Assembly (NCBI GenBank): GCA_014058105.1
Contig: JACGCM010002238.1
Location: 558,001-622,000, forward strand
Length of the DNA stretch: 64,000 bases
Direction of reading: 5' to 3'
Source of the DNA: Kingdonia uniflora
Lineage: Eukaryota; Streptophyta; Magnoliopsida; Ranunculales; Circaeasteraceae
Shown: positions 33,699 to 46,879 of the stretch, one piece after another
How the letters are laid out: every line of letters begins with the position of its first letter
Position numbering within the stretch: position 1 is the first letter of the stretch
Program-made: the position numbers and the translations under genes
The notes under the pieces: generated by a model
What the model saw: the letters and a program-made list of their open reading frames with translations, nothing else
Told to the model about the DNA's origin: nothing
The model's database searches: none

Positions 33699-34933
33699 AT
33701 GGGTATGGAAGAAGAGCAACAATTACTCGCTTCGTTGAGTGATCTCGAAGTACAATCATTCCTAGGTCGAGGTGCTAAAGGGGTTGTGTTTTTAGTGAAA
33801 CCCCCAAAATCCAAGTCTTTGGCTTTGAAGGTGATCTCTAGAGAAGAACTTATGAAGAAGAAGAACGAGAAGTCCAAGGAAGTCGTGTTGAGACAAATTT
33901 TGTTTGAACGAGATTTCTTGAAGATGTTTGATCACCCTTTGCTTCCTAAGTTAAGGGGCGAGATTGTTATTGATGAGATTGTCGGTTTGGCTATTGATTA
34001 TTGTCCCGGTGGAGATCTGCGTACTCTTATGAAGCGACAGACGGAGAAGATGTTCTCGTATGATAAGATCAGGTTAGTATTCTCAATCTAATCAAACCCT
34101 AGCCTCTGTATGTCTTCAGCGTTCAATATCTTTAGGCTGTATTCTTATTTCTTATTTTTTGTAGATTTTACGCGGCGGAAATAGTTCTAGCATTAGAATA
34201 TTTACACGGATTGAACATTGTTTATCGAGATTTGAAGCCGGATAATATTATGATTCAAGAAAACGGGCATGTAATGATTGTTGATTTCGACCTCTGTACC
34301 ATACTCTCCCCCAAACCTCTGCAACTAGCAAACATTGTTACCACCACAGACAGGAAAACCTTAAGACAGAAATATCTCCCGGTATCCCGATACTTCAGAC
34401 CGGTCCCCATACAACTTGCCTCTAACAAAATAATAGAGCCCGCGAAATCAGAGAAATTGAAATCGATGTCAATGGCAGGAACGGAGCATTATATATCACC
34501 AGAGATATTATTACGCAAGGGTCACGACTACTCGGTAGATTGGTGGGGACTAGGAATATTGTTATATGAGATGTTGTATGGCAAACATCCGTTTAGTGGG
34601 AATACTTCAAAAGAAACGTTTGATCAGATTTTAGTGAAAGAGCCTAATTTGGAAGGAGATCAGACAGCTCTAAGAGACTTGATTGCGAAACTTCTGAAGA
34701 AAGATCCATTGGAACGTATCACATTAGAGGGAATCAAGAGTCACAGGTTTTTCGAAGGGGTGGATTGGGAGAAAATTTTAGATATCTCGAGACCACCTTA
34801 TATTCCTACTAATGAAATGAATATAATGGAGGAAACTGAGAAAATAGATGTTGTGTCTTTCATCCGTGAATGTTATCTCGCAGATGCCATGGAAGATATT
34901 GAGATCGGGAAGACTGCCAAGCAAAAAAACTAA
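33699..34933 (+). CDS. AGC-type Ser/Thr protein kinase, OXI1-like
   Basis: Two exons, 33699-34072 and 34165-34933, with a 92-base GT-AG intron; 380 residues. The start ATG gives MGMEEEQQ. Kinase motifs: glycine loop GRGAKGVV (residues 23-30), ALKVI lysine, YRDLKPDN catalytic loop, DFD in place of DFG (normal for plant AGC VIII/OXI1-type kinases), an enlarged activation segment of about 65 residues ending MAGTEHYISPEIL, then DWWGLGILLYEMLYG. The tail has FFEGVDWEKI and SRPPYIP, both typical of OXI1/AGC2. In OXI1 the kinase acts downstream of PDK1 in oxidative-stress signalling. The C-terminus here ends GKTAKQKN, without a recognisable FxxF PDK1-docking motif. Reading frame intact. Confidence 0.93.
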
Positions 34934-36185
34934 GGACGGTGTGTGGGTCGAGATTTTGAGCAATCCTCCAAGAAACATCAGACCTTGTAAAGTTTTGAGT
35001 TTGTAATTTTTGACAATTGTGATTACACCAATGATTATACCATTCTTTTCTTTGGTTTTGGCTTTTCTGAATGCATTTGGAACTTATTTCGCAGTTTAAA
35101 TCCTTTTTTTTATTAGTATCGGTTGTACCGTCTCAGTTCATGTCGTATGGCTTATACTACCCATAGACGCTCTCGTGCCCTAATTTTGTTACAAAAACTG
35201 ATGGCACAAGTACTTCAAATGCTTACCGATTTCTCAGCTGATAGAATAGTTTTGCTACTTCATCCAATTATCACATTATCACTAGTGAAAATAAGGCATA
35301 GTGACATGGACATTGGGGTCCCGGGAAATAAACGGTTAGGTCAGTTTAGGAGAACAACGTAGCAACTGGCATAACTTTTGAATTGTCGGCCTACGAGGAA
35401 ATCAGCAAATATATAAGGCTCGAGTAAAAACAGATATTGAAGCAGGGAGACATTGGTTCCCTTATAGGGCTGATAGATATGGACTAGATACCAAAGAAAA
35501 GAAATGTAGAGTTAACCATTCCCAAAGGAATCCCAAAAGAGAAATAAAGCAGGTGAAGGCGCACTCCGGTCCAGTGGTGCACAAAAGTGACGTTGTAGGT
35601 GCATGCCTTCTTTTTAAGAATCAAAAACCTTGGATCGCTCATTAAGAAAAGTCTAGCTAAGCAGCTAGTTCAGCTCGTAATAGGTTCCAATACTATGATC
35701 TCTATTCCATTAAGTGGATAAACTTAACGGAATAGTATTATTAGACTTGCATATGAATAGTTTACATCGGTCACAGTCTGTCCAAGCGATATGAATAATA
35801 TTCTTAAACTTGCATATAGTGCACCATTGTTTGTGGACGTTTAACACAGTTGACTCCGACTCTCCAAGACTACAACATAAAAATACTCCCAGTTATTTCT
35901 GGGAGATGACTCGTAAACTATGACATCGGGTTACTCTGAATGATATTAAGGGAATAAATGGAACTCAAAATACTGCCCGAGTAAGATACTTCAGGATAGG
36001 CATTTATGAAATGGATTAGAAAGAAAGTTCTAAGCTTTTCTTCAATTCTTTTGCCAAAACACCACAACTAAACTCCTCAGAATTCACAAAACTGTTTCTA
36101 CATGCAACAAAAGACTTCAAGCGGTTTTAATAGTCATAAGAGGCATTACATATAATGTAAGTGGCAATTATGCTTCATCAGTACA
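34934..36185. other. Intergenic stretch
   Basis: Kinase 3' flank. Nothing coding was recognised. A minor inverted match (TTAACGGAATAGTATTATTAGAC region near 35725) has no clear meaning. Confidence 0.4.
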
Positions 36186-36480
36186 GGTTAGCTGTAGACA
36201 TGATCCTAAATAGCAGCCGTGCCAAACTAGCGTTCGTCCTGCCATTAGGAAAAGAAAATTAACAATGTAATTTAGCACATATCAATGCAAATAGTAACAC
36301 TTCTTTACCCAGCTGGTAGGATTGTTGATTGCCTCATGATTTCGGATTCTGCTTGAGATGTAGATTCTGCTTGAGCACTTCAAATGAGATTGTTCATATT
36401 GGCAGCAAGCTTCATATGTCTATCAAACAAGTTCACAGGAAAAGTAACCACTGGCAGTCTCTCCAAAGTTGGCAATCTCT
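36186..36480 (-). pseudogene. Unidentified exon pair (3' end of a gene)
   Basis: Minus strand: a frame with VTFPVNLFDRHMKLAANMNNLI, a stop, then ESTSQAESEIMRQSTILPAG and a donor GTAAAG. After a short gap, an acceptor TTTTCCTAATGGCAG is followed by TNASLARLLFRIMSTANLY and a stop. The splice sites and protein-like composition suggest real exons of a gene I do not recognise. The in-frame stop after NNLI suggests decay. Confidence 0.35.
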
Positions 36481-37224
36481 AACCGCTAGCCTTTTCTCTC
36501 GAAACTTAAGGATCTTCCTAGAGATGTTAGTGGTTTGATCAAAATGAATAATTGAAGCAATTTCATCAATTAGAATGTAATTTTCGACTACTCAGGGGCA
36601 AGGCCTTAGCCCTCAACTTGGATATTCAATATTTTTTCTAATAATAAGATGGAATGAATCAACATAATAGCCATCCCGATAGATGCGTCATGAAAAATAT
36701 TTCTTCTCAGATTCTTCATAATGAGAGTTCTTGGAGAGATCCACAAGCTGACATGAAGAAACGACACTTATATATATGTAGTTCAGAGTGAAGAACGTTT
36801 ACAAGATCTGAACTATCTAGGGCAAAAATATTTCGATTTTGCACGAGTGCTAGAGTTGGCCTCTGAGCAAGTAAAGTGTATCTGCTGCATAAATAATCTG
36901 CCAAAACAAGTTTGTCTAATCTTAAGGAAATTCTGCTGTGTTCTGAACTTCTATATACAACCAGGTTTAATACTTAAGGTTTGTCTAATCTTAAGGAATC
37001 TGACAGCCTGGAATATGTCTCCTTATTTCTTCAATTTACTCGCGTAGGAAATATTGTTTACTCCAAAACAGGTTACAGATTCCTCATCTTTTGAGATCTG
37101 AACAATGTCAAGCCACCTAGCGAACTTGCATTGAAATAAATAATATAGTGATTGGGTAATGATAATAAGAAAAGGAGAGACGCAGTTGCTCAATCAGACC
37201 TTACGCAATCACCTTTTTCTTGTT
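36481..37224. other. Intergenic stretch
   Basis: No gene recognised. A direct repeat, GGTTTGTCTAATCTTAAGGAA-like, occurs near 36910 and 36980. Confidence 0.4.
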
Positions 37225-37400
37225 CAATGTATCCAACCACTCGTGCATGCCATATTTTATGTTTAATATGGTCAATGGTTACATTTCGAAAGAACATCAC
37301 CTACAAAATAATGTTGGATCCAAATCGAAATCGCAGCAGCCAACAAAGTTAGAGGAGGTTAAATTCCTCATGTCTCTCCTTGTTTCTCAGTACATATTTG
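37225..37400 (+). promoter_or_regulatory. Orphan copy of the DUF241 promoter block
   Basis: CACTCGTGCATGCCATAT, GGTCAATGGTTACATT, AACATCACCTA.AA, GTTGGATCC and CCTCATGTCTCTCCTTG occur in the same order and spacing as upstream of the DUF241 gene (38221-38412) and its broken paralog (40651-40825). No DUF241 reading frame follows this copy. Confidence 0.75.
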
Positions 37401-37561
37401 GTTACTTCAGAAGAAGATTCAAGAAAGACCCGAGGAAAAATTGTGTAGTCTTTTATGAAAATCAAGTTTGCCATTTCTGCGGTTTTCCACAAACCAAACA
37501 CACCCTTAGGTTCACTTTCATAATTTTCCATTTTATCTTGAAGCTTTTCGTGTTACCATGA

Positions 37562-38220
37562 TATGAACTTTAAAAAAAAAAAAACTTCAACCAGTAAACC
37601 TCGTCTCAGAGCATTAAAAGCGCATTCCTCATGTGCTTCTATTAAATTCATTGAGAGCTCCTAGTGCAGACCCTCGAGTATCCCCTAACCCCTAAACCAG
37701 TCTTCACTTTCGTTTCTTTTTGGTATTGACTACCGTTGAAGTGTTTTGGGATCCTCTGAAATATATGGCCTTTTCTTAATTTGATTCATCAACAACATGA
37801 ATGAAGCAAACATATATGGCATCATCATCATCTGAACTCCAAACTGTTAACACTCGGCTTGTTTTTCCTTTGTTTTATGAAGCTTAAGGCTGTGAGGCTT
37901 GAGTCACATTTGTTTTATGCAGGCATTTATGGCAGTGAAAAGAGGAGCGTGGTTTCTTCGACATCGGACGAAACAGTTTTTTTTATTAAATAAATGCTGG
38001 ATCTCAATGTTTAAGAGAAAGGAACACTTGGAATCTTGACAGCCTTGAATATATCATATTCCGTTGTGAAACAGAATATTATTCAGTTTGCTCGAGTTCA
38101 GCACCCAATATTGTTGAATAAACTTTTGCTAGAACGGTATAATCACATGCTAAGGCGAGAGACATCGTCTTAGACGCAGACCTTGGATGTAATCATCATT
38201 ATCTTGATTAAGAGACAATG
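37562..38220. other. Intergenic stretch
   Basis: An A-tract at 37571-37584; no coding sequence recognised. Confidence 0.4.
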
Positions 38221-38412
38221 TATCATGCCACTCGTGCATACCATATTGTCTGTTTAATAGGTTCAATGGTTACATTACGAAGGGACACCACCTAAAATGG
38301 TGGTGGTCCTAATGGAAATCACATGAGTAGACAACGAATTAATATGAGTCAACAAAGAAGTTGGAGGACGTAAGATTCCTCATGTCTCTCCTTGTTTTCT
38401 CAATATATATTT
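38221..38412 (+). promoter_or_regulatory. DUF241 promoter block
   Basis: Conserved block (CCACTCGTGCATACCATAT ... CCTCATGTCTCTCCTTG) ending in a TATA box, CAATATATATTTGGG at about 38401, roughly 100 bases before the ATG at 38502. The block is shared with 37225-37400 and 40651-40825. Confidence 0.7.
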
Positions 38413-38501
38413 GGGCTCAAGAAGGAGGTTTAACTCAGAGATTTAACTCAATCTCAATACTACATTCTAAAGTTGTCTTCTCTATTCTTAGCAAAAAAAA
38501 A

Positions 38502-39386
38502 ATGGCTCTTTCTCCTTCAAAGACTAAAACATCTTACCATACTAGATCCATAAGTTTGCCTGCTCAGTCACATCCTCTCACTCTAAGAGTGGAGGAGCAG
38601 ATCCGGAGATTGAGGTCTTCCGAGGCTGCTTCTATATCATCCTCATCTTCTTCAATATTGCAAAACTTGAGTGGCCTTAAAGACTTGTATGATTGTGTCG
38701 ATGATTTACTTCGGTTGCCTCTCACCCAACAGGCAATAGCCCATGAAAGATCCGATAAATGTGTGAACGATGTCTTGGAGGGATCTCTAAGGATTTTGGA
38801 AGTATGTGGCACTACTAGAGATCTTATTTCGCAAATCAGGGAGTGTGTGCTAGATCTTCAATCTTCTTTTCGAAGAAATAAAAGAGAAGTATCTGATGTG
38901 GTTAATGGTTATATGATCACAAGAAAGAAGGTTAATAAGGTGATCCTCAAGTGCCTTGGAGATATGAAGAGAAACAAGAATATCTCTTCTGGTTTAAAGA
39001 AAGACCAAGATATTGTGGCCATCATTTGCATACTTAGAGAGGCTGAGGACATCACAGTCTCCATGTTCGAGTCTCTATTGTCCTTAATATCTCGACCAAC
39101 TATACAGTCGAAGCCAAGAGGGTGGCCTTTAGTCTCCAAATTGACGGGCACAAGACAAGCTGCACACAATCGTGAAGAAGCAAAATTCTCCGAAATGGAG
39201 AAGGTAGATACTGCACTCTCTAACTTTACAGCTCAAAAATCCCATAAAGGCAATGAAGTCCAAGATGCACAAAAGCAGTTAGCGGCATTGGAATCGAGTA
39301 TCCAGGATTTGGAAAGTGAATTGGACTGCTTCTATAGGAGTTCTATCAAAACTAGAGTTTCCCTCCTCAACATCTTAAGCAACTAA
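38502..39386 (+). CDS. DUF241 domain protein
   Basis: Intronless, 294 residues, intact. It begins MALSPSKTKTSYHTRSISLP, a typical DUF241 opening, then HPLTLRVEEQIRRLRSS, a serine run, LQNLSGLKDLYDCVDDLLRLPLTQQ, EGSLRILEVCGTTRDL, IRECVLDLQSSFRR and a C-terminal coiled coil DAQKQLAALESSIQDLESELD that closes with RVSLLNILSN. DUF241 is a plant-specific family of single-exon, often clustered genes with no settled biochemical role. The start is chosen because this MALSP start is conserved in the paralog at 40904 and a TATA box sits at the right distance. An upstream in-frame ATG at 38361 would add residues unlike the family. Confidence 0.92.
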   Translation: MALSPSKTKTSYHTRSISLPAQSHPLTLRVEEQIRRLRSSEAASISSSSSSILQNLSGLKDLYDCVDDLLRLPLTQQAIAHERSDKCVNDVLEGSLRILEVCGTTRDLISQIRECVLDLQSSFRRNKREVSDVVNGYMITRKKVNKVILKCLGDMKRNKNISSGLKKDQDIVAIICILREAEDITVSMFESLLSLISRPTIQSKPRGWPLVSKLTGTRQAAHNREEAKFSEMEKVDTALSNFTAQKSHKGNEVQDAQKQLAALESSIQDLESELDCFYRSSIKTRVSLLNILSN

Positions 39387-40650
39387 TTACATACACCTGT
39401 ACAATTATTATGTAGCTCTCTATACATCAATGAGAATACATGTACAAAGTTCCCTTACATTGAAATCTTCATCAATCCAGATACAGTTTTACTCCATTTT
39501 AGTGATTTTGCCATTATTATTATTTTCCTGAACCAAATGATTTCATATACATAGAGCGTATCGAGGTATAAGATTGTCTTGAGTTTGCTTGGCAGCAAGA
39601 GTCCTCCTTTCAAGGCAGGAGGATGACACAGTCCTTTGGGCATGCTCATTTTTATGATAACCTAAGGAGTGATAATCTAAGAACATCTAAAATAAACATT
39701 ACGTATCTAAGAACATTGTTCAGAGATGCTTTTCAATCAGTCAGGCAACAGTACTATTTAAATGAAATAGGTTTGTGCCATCTACAGAGTCCTAGACAAT
39801 TGAAGGACATATAATCAAAATATGGAGTCATTCTTTACATTGAAAAGAGTTTAACCAGTTTGATGCTTTCAGTGTTCGCTGTTTACCTTACAAGCAGGCT
39901 GGATTTTGCTTTCAGTTGCCACAACTCTTGAAATAACCGAATGAAATAATGTTTCTGGATCATATGGATTGGAATATATAACTGCAACCATTAGGTATTG
40001 AATGTTTGACCTTAGCTTGTGAAAAGATACCAATCATATGCCATTAGGGAGACTTTTACAGAGCATCTCCCTTAACTTGTCATCCATTTTTTTCCAGTAC
40101 ATGTCTGAGCAGGGGCAAAGCCTGGAATTTAGTCCTCAGGATGAGAAGGGTTGTCGTAAAAGGGTCAAGAATTCTAGGGCTGAGCTGTGAAGATTTTATT
40201 TGGTGGGGTATCTTGGTACTACAGTATTCGAAGCACGTCCACAAGGCATTTCTAAAGCATTTCACGGGAACTCCAATTGAAGCCTTCTGCATAGCCTAGA
40301 AATCCCATACGGATGCCCGATGAATGATCTGCCATGTACAGGCAGTGGAAAATCTATATTTTGCCTTAAAAAAGCTTTAACTGTGGTGGAAGTAAGCATT
40401 CAAGAATGTCGAATCTGATGAGTTCAGATTGATGGTGGATGGAATTGGCCAATAAGTTTGACCTTTGAGAGCGCAAGGTACTGAAGCATGTAAGGCTCGG
40501 GCGACATTTCTTAAGCAGGCTTTATTGTATAAATTATAGATTACAATGCTGGAGAGGAAGCAGCAGCTAGACTATGGGACAGCCTCGAATAGATCTTCTG
40601 TCTGCTCGAATTGTGTACCTATGTAATCATCTTTTCTTGGGAAGGAGACA
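39387..40650. other. Intergenic stretch between DUF241 copies
   Basis: 3' flank of the first DUF241 gene; no coding sequence or repeat recognised. Confidence 0.4.
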
Positions 40651-40825
40651 ATCTGTCATGCCACTCGTGCATGCCATTTTTTTCCCTTTAGTATGGTCAA
40701 TGGTGGTTACATTTTGAGGGAACATTGCCTAACATAGCGTTGGATCCAAATTGAAATTATATGACTAGACAACAAAGTTGGACAAGGTGAGATTCCTCAT
40801 GTCTCCCCCTTTTCTATAATACATG
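40651..40825 (+). promoter_or_regulatory. Third copy of the DUF241 promoter block
   Basis: CATGCCACTCGTGCATGCCAT ... GGTCAATGG.GGTTACATT ... TTGGATCC ... CCTCATGTCTCC. It precedes the broken paralog by 80 bases, the same spacing as in the intact gene. Confidence 0.72.
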
Positions 40826-41266
40826 GTGCTCAAGGAGGAGGTTCAATTCAAATTCAATTCTACATTCTAGAGTTTAGCTTTCTCTATTCTTCGCAAAAGA
40901 ATAATGGCTCTTTCTCCTTCGAACCTCAAAACTTCTTACCATACTCGGTCCATAAGTTTGCCCGCTAGATCTCATCCTATCACTCTTAGAGTGGAAGAAC
41001 AGATCTTGAGATTGAGGTCATCTGAGGATTGTTCTTCATCCTCATCTTCCTCAATTTGCTACAACTTGAGTGGCCTGAAAGACTTATATGATAGTGTTGA
41101 TGACTTACTTCAGTTGCCACACATCATACAAGCAATCTCCCAAGAAATATCCAATAAATGAGTTAACAACGTCATGGAGGGATCCCTCAGGCTGTTGGAT
41201 ATATGTGGCACAGCTAGAGATCTTCTTTCGCAGACCAAAGAGTGCATGCAAGATCTTCAATCTTCT

Positions 41267-41443
41267 TGTTAGAGATAGAATTAGTATTAGTATAATGCTA
41301 AGGGTAGTATAATATTTTCCTTTTCTATTGTAGCCTATAAGTAGTCAAGTTGCTTAGATTGTAACCTAACCCAATTCAATCTAATGTAGTCTTTTTTGTT
41401 CTTCAGTTTTCTCTCCTTCCTCTTTATCTTCTAAGATCTATTA
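41267..41443 (+). repeat. 5' LTR of the non-autonomous element
   Basis: 177 bases, TG to TA; pairs with 43352-43528. Confidence 0.95.
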
Positions 41444-42769
41444 TTGTATCAGAGCCGTCACAAATCTCTCTCTAAAATGTGCGCTGCTTCTTGAAATATG
41501 AATCTCCATTGCAATTTACTCTTGATCATATTTCCATCGAGAGAATAACGGAGGGTTCGAACAACTTTTTTTTTTTAAGTCTACAATTGCGAGTTTGGGT
41601 TAAACTTGGCAAAATTTAATTTTTTACCCTCAGTTATGTCTTTTTGCGCTGAGTCTCTTCCCAACATCAAAACCTTAAGTTTCATCCTCATTACTCGTTC
41701 TAGAGAGAGTAAGCGATGATCAACACGTTCTTCATCTTCGATTCGATCGTGAGATAGGGTTTGGGGTTCCAAAATGTTATATACTCAATCTCCGCTGCTG
41801 CGATTCCTTCTTCCCAAATTGCAATTCCAATCTTCAAATTGGGGTGAGATTCGTGTGTGGGTTTATAATTTGAAGTCTCATCTTCATAGATTTGATCGTG
41901 GACATCGCTTTGGGGTTTGAATCTCATCGTGTTTGGTCAACAAGGACTCGTTCTAGGATTCCAAAAACTTAACAATTGCTTGCTTTCTCTCCTCAATCTT
42001 ATCACAGTAAGCTATGTTTTGATCTCTCTACTCGTCCAATTATAGGGTTTTTGCTAAATTGCCTCGTATAATCTGCAAATTGCGACTTTGGGGTTTTGGT
42101 AGTGGTGACTATGGTTTGATGCATTGGTTTGGGTTGTTGAAATTGGGTATTTGGATACTCGTCGTTATGTTCGTGATTGATTATGGGTGTTTCTCGATGG
42201 TTTGTGATTGTTCCTGTTGGTAGATGTTACTTACTTGATATTGGATTATTGGTTTATGTTATTGTTGGGTTGTGACAATGGTGATAGTTATTGGTCTTTG
42301 TGAATCGGTAATGGAGGGGGGTGGGGTGTTTGTTGGATTGTGTGTAACTTTTATTCGGATTGTGTGATCAGGTTTTCACGGTTCGCTTTTGAGTAGTTCC
42401 TTTTAGCATGGATAACCTTCTTTTAGGATTCTGCTCTTGACTATCTTTTATAGTTGGTGATGATGTCTCTCTTTTGCAAAACTATATGAACTATGCCTTC
42501 GAAGGAGAGATTTAGCACTCTGCTTTAGATGTGAAAATTTTCTATATAGGTTCGTCAAGTTGGCTGTCAACTTTTGGTTTTGCATTTGGTATTTGAAGCT
42601 GTGAAAGATTTGACTTTGATTTGTTTACATTAGAGTTTTGTGGTTTTGGTTAGATTTTCGCATTTGATCTACGTATTTTGGTGGGCCTTTCGGTTCTGGT
42701 CTCTCTTTTGATTTGGAGTATATCGAGGTTAGTTTGCAATTTGGTAGAATCTGACGATTAGTTTACATC

Positions 42770-43095
42770 TTTGGTGGTTCATTCGCATTCGTACAAGATC
42801 TGACGGTTAGTTCGCACTGTATAGGGTCTGGTGGTTAGTTCGCATCTGTGTAGAATCTAGTGTTAGTACGTATCTGTTTAGGATCTGGCGTTAATACGTA
42901 TTTGTTTAGCTTATGGCGGATAGTTCGCATCTGATTAGAATTTGGGGGTTAGTTCGCATCTGACTAGTATTTGGCAGTTAGATCGTATCTGATTTGCATT
43001 AGGCAGATAGTTCGCATCTTATTAGTATTTGGTAGTTAGTTGGCATCTGATTCGGATTTGGTGGTTAGTTCGCTCTGAATTGTTCTGATTTGGTT
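42770..43095 (+). repeat. ~35-40 bp minisatellite in the LTR element interior
   Basis: About eight degenerate copies of a unit built on GGTTAGTTCGCATCTG followed by T(A/T)GAATTTGG. Examples are near 42795, 42835, 42925, 42955, 43010 and 43040. Length varies by small indels. Confidence 0.8.
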
Positions 43096-43351
43096 TGGCA
43101 ACATTTAGTTTGGCGATTGATATGGCATCTGATTTTTGGTTTCTGTGAAGTTCTACTGCATCTTCCTGTTGGTAATATCCGAGTATTTTTGGGCTTTGGT
43201 TCCATTCTTGTGGGCATTAGTGGATAACATCTGCTTCGCATCCAAGTTCTCGTATTGCTTCGGAATTGAACTTTGGATATGGTTTAGTGCTTCTGTTTTC
43301 TACTTGCAAACTCTCGATGTTACTTCCTGTATCATCTAAGTTTAACGGGGG

Positions 43352-43528
43352 TGTTAGAGATAGATTTAGTATTAATATAATGCTAAGAGTAGTATAGTAT
43401 TTTCTTTTACTATTGTAGCCTATAAGTAGTCAAGTTGCTTAGATTGTAACCTAACTCAATTCAATCCAATGTAGTCTTTTGTGTTCTTTAGTTTTCTCTC
43501 CTTTTTCTTTATCTTCTAAGATCTATTA
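43352..43528 (+). repeat. 3' LTR of the non-autonomous element
   Basis: 177 bases. Preceded by purine tract AACGGGGG at about 43344-43351. Confidence 0.95.
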
Positions 43529-44218
43529 CTTCTCTCCGGAAAAAGAAAGGTGACGTTTCTAATGAGATCAAAGCTAATATGATTTCAAGAAAGAACGTGA
43601 ATATGGCGATCTTTAAGTGCCTTGGGTATATGAAGAGCACCAAAATCTCTCCTGAGAAAGTCCATGATCTTGTAGCCATTGTTGATGTACTAAGAGAAGT
43701 GCAAGACATCACAATCTCAATATTTGAGTCCCTCCTCACCTTCATATCTCGGTCACAAATACATAAGAAATCAAATGGCTGGTCTCTAATCTCAAAATTG
43801 ATGCATACAAGACATGCAGCACACAATTGTGAAGAAGCAGAGTTCTCCGAAATGGAGAAGGCAGACGTTGCACTAACCTTACATCCCACAAATCATGTGA
43901 AGGCATTGAAGTCCAAAATGTGCAAAAGCAGTTAGCGGGATTGGAATTGAGTATCCAGGGTTTGGAAATAGGCTTAGAGTGTGTTTCTACGTGTTCTCTA
44001 TTTTTAGTAATTATGTATGTTTTTTCCCGATCCAGTCTTATTCCTTTTATGAAATTCTATTGATATTCTGGTTGAGATCTAACCCCAAGTTTCTCCATTT
44101 TCCAAGTAATCTCAGAACAAGTGCCAACAATCATAGTATCTGATACATCATCATCGTTTATAGAGAAAATGTACAGCAAGTGATATATACGATTATATAG
44201 ACTATGTACGCAGACATT

Positions 44219-46879
<2,661 letters not shown>

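Larger units (their letters stand above)
41267..43528 (+). mobile_element. 2.26-kb non-autonomous LTR retrotransposon
   Basis: Two 177-bp LTRs (41267-41443, 43352-43528) begin TGTTAGAGATAG and end GATCTATTA. A perfect CTTCT target-site duplication flanks the element (41262-41266, 43529-43533). A primer site TTGTATCAGAGCC abuts the 5' LTR and a polypurine tract AACGGGGG abuts the 3' LTR. The 1.9-kb interior has no ORF with gag or pol motifs, so it must be mobilised in trans, like TRIM or LARD elements. LTR-LTR differences number about a dozen by eye. Confidence 0.95.
40904..43990 (+). pseudogene. DUF241 paralog broken by a stop and an LTR element
   Basis: The 5' part (40904-41266) starts MALSPSNLKTSYHTRSISLP and follows the intact gene closely. 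TGT (Cys) is changed to TGA at 41159 (position of DKCVND). The sequence then runs through EGSLRLLDICGTARDLL and QDLQSS to the insertion at 41267. The 3' part (43529-43990) resumes with ISRKNVNMAIFKCLGYMK, HDLVAIVDVLREVQDITISIFESLL and AAHNCEEAEFSEMEKAD, then shifts frame near 43880 before VQKQLAGLELSIQ. It was a full-length tandem duplicate. Confidence 0.93.

Noticed and set aside
43136..43339. 67-codon plus frame in the LTR element interior
   Set aside because: Hydrophobic by base composition (T-rich), no gag or pol features; not counted as a gene.
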